NCBI GenBank assembly: GCA_002385825.1
Contig: DGEG01000029.1
Coordinates: 10,975 to 18,648 of the forward strand
Length of the DNA stretch: 7,674 bases
Direction: 5' to 3'
DNA from: Firmicutes bacterium UBA3932
GTDB lineage: Bacteria > Bacillota > Clostridia > Peptostreptococcales > Anaerovoracaceae
Shown: in pieces, positions 1 to 5,807 of the stretch
How the letters are laid out: every line of letters begins with the position of its first letter
How positions within the stretch are numbered: position 1 is the first letter of the stretch
The notes under the pieces: model-generated
Seen by the model: the letters and a program-made list of their open reading frames with translations, nothing else
The model's database searches: none
Told to the model about the DNA's origin: nothing
Made by a program: the position numbers and the translations under genes

Positions 1-18
1 CAGACACCAAATGCAAGT

Positions 19-47
19 TTGTAATTCTGCCCCGGGTCACATATAAT
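19..47 (+). promoter_or_regulatory. sigma-A-like promoter of the decarboxylase gene
   Basis: A TTGTAA -35 box (19-24; 4 of 6 to TTGACA) is followed by exactly 17 bases and a perfect TATAAT -10 box (42-47). Transcription would start near 53-55. This gives a short leader of about 33 nt containing the GGAGG site at 76-80. The -10 box overlaps the ATG at 46-48, so that ATG would not be in the message. The match is seen in the sequence; its activity is inferred. Confidence 0.6.
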
Positions 48-87
48 GAGAGAAACGGCATATATCAATGGTAACGGAGGCTGGCAA

Positions 88-1599
88 ATGAAGAAGGAAT
101 TACGTATTATGGAGTTTTTGCTGCAACATGCGGACAATCATACAGTGTCTTTTCATATGCCCGGGCATAAGGGTTCGGCGATTTACAAGAGGTTTGGCTA
201 TGATGAATTTCTGGAAAAATTCATGGATTGCGACATCACCGAAATTCCCGGAGCCGACAACCTCTTTCAGGCTGAAGGAATAATAAAAGCCGTTCAGGAT
301 AAATACAGGGAACTATATGATGTTTCACATTCCTACCTGCTGATCAACGGCACTAGCGGAGGCATTATTGCTTCCATCCTGGCCGCCGTGCCTGCCGGCG
401 GGCAGTTGGTCATGGCAAGAAACTGCCACAAATCCGTGTTCAACGCGTTGACATTGGGAGGAATTCGGCCAGTCTATGCCTATCCCCAACTGATCCCCGA
501 ATACGGGATTTCGGGGGAAATCACCTGCAAAGAAATTGAAAAATGCCTTGCGGAGAACCCTGAAGCCTCCGCTGTAATACTGCCCAGCCCCAACTATTAC
601 GGAGTGTGCAGCGATATTGCCGCCATTGCGGAAGTGGTACACAGATACGGTAAAGTGCTTATTGTAGACCAGGCGCACGGCGCCCATCTTAAATTCTTTG
701 AAGAGGACATGCCGGTTTCCGCGGAAGATGCAGGCGCCGATATCGTAATCAACAGCATACATAAAACATTGGCCTCTTTTACCCAGAGCGCCGTACTGAA
801 CTTAAATTCTAACCGGGTAGATCGGTACGTATTGGATGACAAACTGCAGGCCATTCAGAGCACAAGCCCTTCCTATCTGCTTATGGCATCCCTGGACATA
901 AATGCATCGATCCTGGAACTGCACGGCTCCACCCTCATGAAAGAATGGGCGGAAAACCTGGATTATTTTTATAGTGAAGCTGCTAAAATATGCGCTATGG
1001 ACGATTCTACCCATTCACAAAAGCCCAATTTAGAATTCCTCACCGGTTTAAAGAATTTCGACCGGAGCAAAATCAACATCGACTCCGGAGGGCTTTCCAT
1101 GACGGCAGCTCAATTGGAAGAAGCCCTTATCAAACGCGGTATCGTCCCCGAACTCACCACGGGAAATATTTTAATGTTAATGACCGGAATAGGTAATACA
1201 AGGGAAGATTATGACAGGCTTCTTTCCGCATTAAAGCAGATCATCCGGGAAAGGCGGCAGCAGTTAGGAAGTTCCTCTCCATCTCCATCCGCCCAAAAGG
1301 GCGCCTCTCATACAGATTCGGTCCTTATGTCCCGAGCCCAGGTGCCTCTTTCACCGACTCCAAAAAAGACACAGCTTTTCGCAATTCCAAAAAAATGGAA
1401 ACGCATACCCCTTATTGAAGCAGAAGGGAAGATCTGCGCTTCCTCAATCATACCTTATCCCCCGGGAATTCCCCTGGTCTGTCCAGGCGAAATGCTTGAC
1501 AAAGATACTATAGCCTACATTAAAGCCCTGCGAGATGCGGGCGAAAAGGTCATCGGCGTCAACGAAAATGGAGAAGTTGCGGTAGGTTTTGACGAATAG
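88..1599 (+). CDS. Orn/Lys/Arg decarboxylase family protein (short, YaaO/SpeA-like)
   Basis: A PLP-dependent fold-I decarboxylase of basic amino acids, cytosolic, expected to turn arginine, lysine or ornithine into the matching polyamine precursor; the substrate cannot be read from the sequence. With the start at 88 it has 503 residues, usual for the short Firmicutes form, which lacks the N-terminal wing domain of inducible enterobacterial enzymes. Motifs in order: FHMPGHKG near the N-terminus, DITEIPGADNLF, the cofactor-phosphate region INGTSGG, NCHKS, DQAHGAH with Asp194 facing the PLP ring nitrogen, and SIHKT with Lys226 as the Schiff-base lysine. A Ser/Pro-rich stretch at about 392-429 joins the core to a C-terminal domain containing PLIEAEGKICA and PYPPGIPLVCPGE. 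The start is chosen because GGAGG (76-80) lies 7 bases before ATG 88, whereas the earlier in-frame ATG at 46 sits inside the -10 box. It ends 22 bases before the convergent MFS gene, with no clear terminator. Confidence 0.9.
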   Translation: MKKELRIMEFLLQHADNHTVSFHMPGHKGSAIYKRFGYDEFLEKFMDCDITEIPGADNLFQAEGIIKAVQDKYRELYDVSHSYLLINGTSGGIIASILAAVPAGGQLVMARNCHKSVFNALTLGGIRPVYAYPQLIPEYGISGEITCKEIEKCLAENPEASAVILPSPNYYGVCSDIAAIAEVVHRYGKVLIVDQAHGAHLKFFEEDMPVSAEDAGADIVINSIHKTLASFTQSAVLNLNSNRVDRYVLDDKLQAIQSTSPSYLLMASLDINASILELHGSTLMKEWAENLDYFYSEAAKICAMDDSTHSQKPNLEFLTGLKNFDRSKINIDSGGLSMTAAQLEEALIKRGIVPELTTGNILMLMTGIGNTREDYDRLLSALKQIIRERRQQLGSSSPSPSAQKGASHTDSVLMSRAQVPLSPTPKKTQLFAIPKKWKRIPLIEAEGKICASSIIPYPPGIPLVCPGEMLDKDTIAYIKALRDAGEKVIGVNENGEVAVGFDE

Positions 1600-1621
1600 A
1601 TGGCAGGCTCTGCTGTTGACA

Positions 1622-2833
1622 CTACTTAAATTCGCCCCTGTCATCGGGTAGGACAAGCGCAACGACGATTCCTGCCGCAGGCAAAAAGCCCAGGATGTTC
1701 ATGACGAGCGGCAGGCCGAAATGGTCGGCGATCACACCGAGGACGGAAACACCGATGGAGCCCATACCGACGGCAAATCCCAGCACCAACCCCGAAGCAA
1801 GCCCTATATTGTCGGGCAGGAGCCTTTGCCCGTAAACAACTGTCACAGAAAAAGTGGACACCAACGCGGTTCCGGCTATAAATGCGAAAACCGGGACAAA
1901 AAAGCCGCTTAAATGTATAAAGGGATAGACTGACAAAACCGACACGATCATGGAAATTACCAACCCTTTCCGGCCTCCGAAACGGTCGGAAAAAGGCCCT
2001 CCCAGCAAGGTGCCGATCACACCCGCAATTAGAAAAATACTGACTAAATATTCCGGTTCAGCAATGTTCTTAAACGCAGGAAAATAAAAGGGAATAAAAT
2101 ACACCAACCCCGCATGAACCCAGGATCTCACCGCAACGTACAGCAACAGAAAAAACAGACTTGATTTTCTTGTTTTCTCCTTATGGCTGTCGATGGTTTG
2201 AGTCTTCCCTTCCCCGATCTCTTTGTCTTCTATCTTTTCTGTTTTTTCCTTTTGTAAATGGGCCCTCAGGATTTTGTTAAACCTGGGTAACAGGTAAAGA
2301 AAAACCAACGCCGCAAAAAGCCCGGGGAAGACAACGCCGTAAATCGAATCCAGGCCGGAAAACCCCAGCAGAAAAGTAGCGAATACAGGACCTATCCCTA
2401 AGCCCAGGTTACCGCCCACAGAGAAAATCGACATGGAAGCCCCGGCCTTGGCCTCATCGCTTACCAAATAGGTCAGCTTCGACCCCTCCGGATGATATCC
2501 GGCCACGCCGATACCGCTAAGCATTACCGCAAGCAGCAACAGCCCATAGGAATTTATCATTCCGGTCAATGCCAACCCGAATCCGGAAAGGAAAAGCCCT
2601 AACGGCATCAGCCATGAAATGTTGTGGCGGTCGCTCAGCACACCGAGAACCGGTTGGATAATAGCGGAGCTGAAGGTGGATGCCAGCGCGATGATCCCCA
2701 CCTGAAAGAAAGTAAGATTCAATTTATCCGCCAGCAACGGCGTGATAATCGGCAAAACTCCCTGGGCCGTATCTACGACCATATGCCCGAAACTCATTAA
2801 CCATATGTATGGGTTATACAAATTATCCCTCAC
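1622..2833 (-). CDS. MFS transporter, fosmidomycin-resistance (Fsr)-like exporter
   Basis: A cytoplasmic-membrane proton-coupled exporter of the major facilitator superfamily. The 403 residues show about 12 hydrophobic helices in two halves, split by a charged Lys/Glu-rich cytoplasmic loop at about 186-225. MFS motif A appears twice: GVLSDR at 64-69 between helices 2 and 3, and GGPFSDRFGGRKG at 278-290 between helices 8 and 9. The GYHPEGSK stretch at 112-119 and VYGQRLLPDNIGLASG at 333-348 are typical of the Fsr group. Fsr exports fosmidomycin in E. coli, but the natural substrate here is unknown. The start is uncertain. GTG at 2831-2833 gives the full first helix but has a poor ribosome site. 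TTG at 2819-2821, four codons on, has GAGGG about 6 bases upstream and may be the true start. It is convergent with the decarboxylase and divergent from spoIIID, so it is probably transcribed alone. I saw no convincing promoter. Confidence 0.88.
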   Translation of the reverse strand: MRDNLYNPYIWLMSFGHMVVDTAQGVLPIITPLLADKLNLTFFQVGIIALASTFSSAIIQPVLGVLSDRHNISWLMPLGLFLSGFGLALTGMINSYGLLLLAVMLSGIGVAGYHPEGSKLTYLVSDEAKAGASMSIFSVGGNLGLGIGPVFATFLLGFSGLDSIYGVVFPGLFAALVFLYLLPRFNKILRAHLQKEKTEKIEDKEIGEGKTQTIDSHKEKTRKSSLFFLLLYVAVRSWVHAGLVYFIPFYFPAFKNIAEPEYLVSIFLIAGVIGTLLGGPFSDRFGGRKGLVISMIVSVLSVYPFIHLSGFFVPVFAFIAGTALVSTFSVTVVYGQRLLPDNIGLASGLVLGFAVGMGSIGVSVLGVIADHFGLPLVMNILGFLPAAGIVVALVLPDDRGEFK

Positions 2834-2879
2834 TTCTATTCAATATATTTTTAATCGCCGAATGTTCGAAAACAATAGA

Positions 2880-2901
2880 CTGATGCCATATTCTGATGCC
2901 A
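2880..2901. repeat. 9-bp direct repeat CTGATGCCA with 13-bp period
   Basis: CTGATGCCA occurs at 2880-2888 and again at 2893-2901, separated by TATT. The pair is flanked by the inverted arms AGACTG (2878-2883) and CAGTCT (2900-2905). It lies about 45-70 bases upstream of the MFS start, where a regulator of the exporter could bind. The repeats are seen; an operator role is only inferred, and a chance occurrence is possible in 300 bases of AT-rich DNA. Confidence 0.35.
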
Positions 2902-3046
2902 GTCTTAGCTCAATCTCTTAAGCTTAGGCGAATATTATGTTCAAGACATTTTGAAACAACACATAGAATATATATCCTATTTTCACATTTGGCAAGCAGC
3001 ATATAACATTCAAACAGTTCTTTCCCTCAGCATATATGACCAGGCC

Positions 3047-3075
3047 GCATATCCTCGCCCCCGGCGTCATATACA
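3047..3075 (+). promoter_or_regulatory. candidate sigma-E (mother-cell) promoter of spoIIID
   Basis: GCATATC (3047-3053) differs at one base from the sigma-E -35 consensus (G/T)(A/C)ATATT. After 14 bases comes CATATACA (3068-3075), one base off a CATAHANT-type -10 box. The implied start near 3082 leaves a leader of about 58 nt before the TTG start of spoIIID. In B. subtilis spoIIID is transcribed by sigma-E RNA polymerase, so both match and context agree. The sites are imperfect and promoter use is inferred. Confidence 0.5.
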
Positions 3076-3139
3076 TAATTTGACTGGATGTTTCCGACGC
3101 TTGAAGGACGCGACAATGAAATAAAGGGGGCAATGCAAA

Positions 3140-3394
3140 TTGAAGGATTACATAGAAGAACGTGTCATTGAGTTGGCGCGCTATATTTTGGAGACCAATG
3201 CCACCGTTCGTGCCACCGCAAAAAAATTTCGGGTAAGCAAGTCCACAGTTCACAAGGATGTCACCGAGCGGCTGATGGAAATCAATCCTTCCATGGCGGC
3301 AAAAGTGAAAGTCGTCCTTGAAAACAACAAGGCTGAACGCCATATTCGTGGTGGCCTTGCTACACAACAGAAATACAGAAATCTACAAGGTTGA
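3140..3394 (+). CDS. spoIIID: sporulation transcriptional regulator SpoIIID
   Basis: A small DNA-binding regulator of the mother cell. With sigma-E it switches many mother-cell genes on or off and leads towards sigma-K expression. The 84 residues align by eye over their whole length with B. subtilis SpoIIID (about 93 residues); this copy ends sooner after the basic tail. Visible features are the N-terminal helix DYIEERVIELARYI (3-16), a helix-turn-helix at about 22-45 that includes the near-invariant VSKSTVHKDVTERL (32-45), then EINPSMA and the basic segment RHIRGGLATQQKYR (68-81), which corresponds to the second DNA-contacting region. The start is TTG at 3140, with GGGGG (3126-3130) 9 bases upstream. 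An ATG at 3133 is out of frame and opens only a short frame. A likely sigma-E promoter lies upstream and a hairpin terminator follows. In many clostridia spoIIID is followed by mreB; here it faces spoIIQ. Confidence 0.96.
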   Translation: MKDYIEERVIELARYILETNATVRATAKKFRVSKSTVHKDVTERLMEINPSMAAKVKVVLENNKAERHIRGGLATQQKYRNLQG

Positions 3395-3444
3395 AAGGAA
3401 ATGTACCCAATATCGCTTATTCTTAATGGGCTAAACGGATAAAA

Positions 3445-3473
3445 TCGCCCGGAGCATTCAAGCCGCCGGGCGA
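3445..3473. terminator. hairpin terminator, probably bidirectional, between spoIIID and spoIIQ
   Basis: TCGCCCGG (3445-3452) pairs perfectly with CCGGGCGA (3466-3473), an 8-bp GC-rich stem around a 13-base loop. On the plus strand the stem is followed by CCTCGTTTTCT. On the minus strand it is followed directly by TTTT. It sits 50 bases after the spoIIID stop and 36 bases beyond the spoIIQ stop, so it suits both convergent genes. The plus-side T-run is short and offset, so termination of spoIIID may be partial. Confidence 0.7.
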
Positions 3474-3479
3474 CCTCGT

Positions 3480-3517
3480 TTTCTATTGCAAGCCGCTAAA
3501 CTCTGTTTCTACTGCAA
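3480..3517. repeat. imperfect 12-bp direct repeat at the spoIIQ 3' end
   Basis: TTTCTATTGCAA (3480-3491) and TTTCTACTGCAA (3506-3517) match at 11 of 12 bases with a period of 26, and weaker similarity continues beyond. The second copy contains the spoIIQ stop codon (3509-3511) and its last two codons. This may be the trace of a small tandem duplication at the gene end. Chance cannot be ruled out. Confidence 0.35.
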
Positions 3518-4222
3518 TGCAATATACTCCACAGGATCAATAGGGATACCGTCTTTCAGAACTTCGAAGTGCAGGTGAGGAGGATCGCTGCTCTCAAACA
3601 GAGCGGTTATGCCAACTCCGCTGATTACATCCCCCGCCTCCACAACATCTCCTTCCTCTACCATCCTATCCGTTGACAGGTTGCAGTAACGAGTCACATA
3701 GCCGTCCCCGTGACTGATCTCAATAGTGATTCCAAGCTTATCATCGTTGTAAACTTTCGTCACCGTGCCCCCTTTTACAGCAGTAACCGGCGTTTCAGGG
3801 GTGGCCTCGATATCAACCCCCTGATGTATCATATATTGATCCAATGTTGCATTGTATACTAATTCGTTGCCGGAAAATCCTTTGACAATTACACCGCCTT
3901 CTACAGGATTTACAATTTCTTTGCGAGAGCCTTGACTGTCCTGAGGCTTGGGAGCCGGCTTGTCCCTGCTGTCCACCGTGGGAACCGGCTGCACTACTTT
4001 CAGTCCACCTTCACCGATGATGTAGTCTTCTCGTTCGTCATTGGTTTCTATGTTTTCCCCCTGTTCCTCTTCAGCCAACCATGTACGACTATCATCCCAA
4101 ACCACCATGGCTGCGGCAATAATAAGAAGAATCGCTATTATAGTCACCATGGTATAACGATAGTTCCATTTACGCCTGTCTTCTTCGCCTCTATCGTATG
4201 CGCTGTTGCCGTCAATCCGCAT
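3509..4222 (-). CDS. spoIIQ: SpoIIQ-like forespore membrane protein with LytM/M23 domain
   Basis: Likely SpoIIQ, the forespore membrane protein that crosses the intermembrane space to bind SpoIIIAH and keep the engulfed forespore supplied. The 237 residues comprise a short charged cytoplasmic N-terminus (1-22), one membrane helix (about 23-42), an acidic then Pro/Lys-rich linker (about 43-105) and an M23/LytM domain (about 106-237). The zinc ligands are all present: His133 and Asp137 in HQGVD, and His216-x-His218 in PPHLHFE. B. subtilis SpoIIQ lacks the first of these; clostridial SpoIIQ keeps it. The Tyr-x-His of active LytM enzymes reads Tyr179-Cys180-Asn181 here, so hydrolysis is doubtful. 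ATG 4222 is preceded by GGAGGTG at 7 bases. Support for spoIIQ comes from the neighbouring spoIIID, the length and topology, and the sigma-F promoter upstream. It could be another M23 envelope protein, but this is less likely. Confidence 0.85.
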   Translation of the reverse strand: MRIDGNSAYDRGEEDRRKWNYRYTMVTIIAILLIIAAAMVVWDDSRTWLAEEEQGENIETNDEREDYIIGEGGLKVVQPVPTVDSRDKPAPKPQDSQGSRKEIVNPVEGGVIVKGFSGNELVYNATLDQYMIHQGVDIEATPETPVTAVKGGTVTKVYNDDKLGITIEISHGDGYVTRYCNLSTDRMVEEGDVVEAGDVISGVGITALFESSDPPHLHFEVLKDGIPIDPVEYIALQ

Positions 4223-4259
4223 TATTTCACACCTCCGTCATAAAAAATTGCGTTTCTTG

Positions 4260-4289
4260 TAGTATCTCCTTTTCTTTTGCATATCATAC
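4260..4289 (-). promoter_or_regulatory. sigma-F (or sigma-G) forespore promoter of spoIIQ
   Basis: Read on the minus strand, GTATG (4289-4285) is followed by exactly 15 bases and then GGAGATACTA (4269-4260). The -10 element matches every position of the sigma-F consensus GGNRANAHTR, and the -35 differs from GYWTA only in its last base. The implied start lies about 30 bases before the spoIIQ ATG, leaving room for GGAGGTG at 4236-4230. spoIIQ is a classical sigma-F gene in B. subtilis. Sigma-G recognises similar sites and may contribute. Confidence 0.75.
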
Positions 4290-4325
4290 GAAGGAAGCAT
4301 GTTAAAAAACTTTGAGCAAAACAAA

Positions 4326-4344
4326 AAAAGAAAAGCTTTCTTTT
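4326..4344. repeat. 8-bp A/T-rich inverted repeat upstream of spoIIQ
   Basis: AAAAGAAA (4326-4333) and TTTCTTTT (4337-4344) are perfect inverted arms around AGC. On the minus strand the arm runs into a longer T-tract, so it superficially resembles a terminator. The stem has only one G-C pair and lies upstream of the spoIIQ promoter. It is more likely an AT-rich upstream element or chance. Confidence 0.3.
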
Positions 4345-4365
4345 CATTTCTTGCTGATAATAATA

Positions 4366-4394
4366 TTGCGGGATTAGTAATTATGCATTATAAT
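4366..4394 (+). promoter_or_regulatory. sigma-A-like promoter of the aminotransferase operon
   Basis: TTGCGG (4366-4371; first three bases match TTGACA) is followed by 17 bases and a perfect TATAAT (4389-4394). Transcription would begin near 4401, giving a leader of about 110 nt before the aminotransferase start. No better promoter is visible ahead of the two downstream genes, so it probably drives all three. The weak -35 suggests activator dependence or modest strength, which is an inference. Confidence 0.55.
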
Positions 4395-4409
4395 AACGTA
4401 ATTATACGA

Positions 4410-4487
4410 GGCGCCATACTGTTGCCATAGGCTGCAGCTTATCTGGCTAAGATATTAATCGCAAAGCATGCAATGCTTCTCGGCGCC
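4410..4487 (+). ncRNA. possible structured 5' leader of the aminotransferase operon
   Basis: By hand, GGCGCC at 4410-4415 can pair with the second GGCGCC at 4482-4487, closing a loop with two hairpins. Hairpin 1 uses GCCA (4424-4427) with TGGC (4444-4447), a two-base bulge, then TAGGC with GCTTA around TGCA. Hairpin 2 pairs AAGCAT (4464-4469) with ATGCTT (4473-4478) around GCA. The closing helix ends 8 bases before the AAAGGAG ribosome site. It matches no riboswitch class I recognise. The pairings are real complementarities, but regulation is inferred. Confidence 0.35.
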
Positions 4488-4510
4488 ATGACTTGAAAGG
4501 AGAAATGACA

Positions 4511-5761
4511 GTGGGCAAGTACATCATGGCTGAAGAAAATTTCAGAACCATAAGTGGGGAAGATAAAATATTCGGTATTAATAAATTGGCTCAGGAGATG
4601 ATTCAAAAAGTTGGCAAGGAAAAGGTGGCCAACGCAACCGTCGGTACGCTTTTGGACGATGAAGGCAATTTGGTAGTCCTGTCCTCAGTGGCGGACGCTC
4701 TGAAGCAATTGTCTCCCAATGATTTCGCAGAATATGCGCCTATTGCCGGCATCCCGTCCTATTTGGAGGCGGTGAAGAAAGCCGTATTCATGGATTACGA
4801 GCCGGGTTGCCATCTTGAGGCCGTGGCCACTCCCGGAGGAACGGGAGCAATCCGAAATGCGATTCAGAATTACACCCGGCGCGGCGATATTGTGTTGACC
4901 TCTGATTGGTATTGGGGACCATACAACACCATTACCCAGGAACTGGAGCGCCGACTGAATACTTATTCATTGTTTGACCAAGAGGGCAAGTACAATGTTG
5001 ATGCTCTGAAAGAAAAGCTGGAACAGGTTCTTGCGTTTCAAGGAAGAGCGCTTATCGTCCTCAACACCCCATCCCACAACCCTACGGGCTATTCCCTCAC
5101 ATCCGACGATTGGGATCAATTACTTTCCGTACTGAAACAGTTTGCAGCGGATTCGTCGAAGAAAATCGTTCTGCTCGTAGATGTGGCTTATTTGGATTTT
5201 GCCGGGGATGCGAAGGAAGTGCGCGCTTTTCTTCCGAAGCTTGAAAACCTGCCACACAACTTACTTCCCTTGATTGCTTTTAGCATGTCAAAAAGCTATA
5301 CTATGTACGGTATGAGATGCGGTGCGCTGCTATGCATGTCGCTGGACAAAGCCATCGTGGACGAGTTTAAACTGGTGAACAGTTTTTCAAACCGCGGGAC
5401 CTGGTCCAACGGAACCAGATCCGCCATGGTGGTCCTCAGCCGGATCTTTGCAGATCCTCTATTGTTTGAAAAGGTGGTAAAGGAGAGGGAGGCTGCGCTC
5501 TCCATGCTCCTCTCTCGCGGCAGGATTTTTACCGAGGCAATCGAAAAGTCAGGCCTGACTATGTGCCCTTACCATAGCGGCTTCTTTGCCATCGTCCTCT
5601 GCGAGAACCCGGAGGCGGTAGCTTTCGAGGCCATGAAGGAAGGTGTTTTCACCGTTCCCATGGGCAACGGAATTCGCGTCTCCATCGCATCAATTTCGGA
5701 AGAAAAATGCAGAGAGGTCCCTGAAAAGCTTGCGTTGGCCGCTGGCAGAATCACCCGGTAA
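4511..5761 (+). CDS. class I/II PLP-dependent aminotransferase (aspartate/aromatic type)
   Basis: A cytosolic fold-I aminotransferase that swaps an amino group between an amino acid and a 2-oxo acid, probably 2-oxoglutarate; the donor is not clear. With the GTG start it has 416 residues, typical for the family. All key residues of aspartate aminotransferase appear in order: GGTGA for PLP phosphate, Trp135 (SDWYWGPY) stacking on the ring, Asn190 in HNPTGY, Asp224 and Tyr227 in LLVDVAYLDF, Lys261 in SMSKSY as the Schiff-base lysine, Arg269 in GMRCG, and Arg389 in GIRVSIAS for the substrate carboxylate. The start is chosen because AAAGGAG (4496-4502) lies 8 bases before GTG 4511. ATG 4505 is only 2 bases from that site, and TTG 4493 precedes it. 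First gene of a three-gene plus-strand unit: the thioesterase-family gene begins 46 bases after the stop. The sequence does not separate tyrosine/phenylalanine from aspartate specificity. Confidence 0.9.
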   Translation: MGKYIMAEENFRTISGEDKIFGINKLAQEMIQKVGKEKVANATVGTLLDDEGNLVVLSSVADALKQLSPNDFAEYAPIAGIPSYLEAVKKAVFMDYEPGCHLEAVATPGGTGAIRNAIQNYTRRGDIVLTSDWYWGPYNTITQELERRLNTYSLFDQEGKYNVDALKEKLEQVLAFQGRALIVLNTPSHNPTGYSLTSDDWDQLLSVLKQFAADSSKKIVLLVDVAYLDFAGDAKEVRAFLPKLENLPHNLLPLIAFSMSKSYTMYGMRCGALLCMSLDKAIVDEFKLVNSFSNRGTWSNGTRSAMVVLSRIFADPLLFEKVVKEREAALSMLLSRGRIFTEAIEKSGLTMCPYHSGFFAIVLCENPEAVAFEAMKEGVFTVPMGNGIRVSIASISEEKCREVPEKLALAAGRITR

Positions 5762-5773
5762 CAGGCGCCTGTT
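5760..5773. repeat. 14-bp perfect palindrome AACAGGCGCCTGTT
   Basis: AACAGGCGCCTGTT reads the same on both strands. It starts on the last two bases of the aminotransferase stop codon. As RNA it could form only a short 5-bp hairpin with a GCGC loop and lacks a proper T-run, so it is not a good terminator. It could be a dimeric-regulator site or a processing hairpin, or chance. Confidence 0.4.
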
Positions 5774-5807
5774 TCCAATGGCCCGCCATGAGTATCAGGA
5801 GTAAAAA

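Larger units (their letters stand above)
2834..3139. other. divergent intergenic region between MFS gene and spoIIID
   Basis: These 306 bases hold the start regions of two divergent genes and no credible coding sequence of their own. The spoIIID half contains a sigma-E-like promoter (3047-3075) and the GGGGG ribosome site at 3126-3130. The MFS half is AT-rich and contains a 9-bp direct repeat (2880-2901) and an 8-bp TAAGCTTA palindrome (2919-2926), but no good sigma-A promoter. A minus-strand open frame across 2924-3367 overlaps spoIIID antisense and looks like a shadow. Confidence 0.7.
4223..4510. other. divergent intergenic region between spoIIQ and the aminotransferase operon
   Basis: These 288 bases contain the spoIIQ ribosome site and sigma-F promoter (minus strand, 4230-4289), an 8-bp A/T-rich inverted repeat (4326-4344), and the sigma-A-like promoter and leader of the aminotransferase operon (4366-4510). 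I saw no small gene in it. The two start sites are about 150 bases apart, enough for independent control. Confidence 0.7.

Noticed and set aside
46..87. Extra 14 residues at the N-terminus of the decarboxylase
   Set aside because: The ATG is inside the -10 box and has no ribosome site; ATG 88 has a strong one.
1600..1621. Terminator between the decarboxylase and the MFS gene
   Set aside because: No stable stem with a T-run is visible in the 22 bases on either strand.
2861..2870. CGAATGTTCG as a LexA (SOS) box upstream of the exporter
   Set aside because: The Bacillus-type box needs CGAAC and GTTCG arms four bases apart. This sequence is too short and the arms overlap.
2924..3367. 147-codon open frame on the minus strand across the spoIIID region
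   Set aside because: It lies antisense to nearly all of spoIIID, begins inside it, and its translation has no family features. The plus-strand spoIIID match is unmistakable.
4326..4344. A/T-rich hairpin as an intrinsic terminator
   Set aside because: The stem has a single G-C pair and no gene ends at it on either strand.
4493..4510. TTG 4493 or ATG 4505 as the aminotransferase start
   Set aside because: TTG lies before the AAAGGAG site and ATG is only 2 bases after it; GTG 4511 has normal 8-base spacing.
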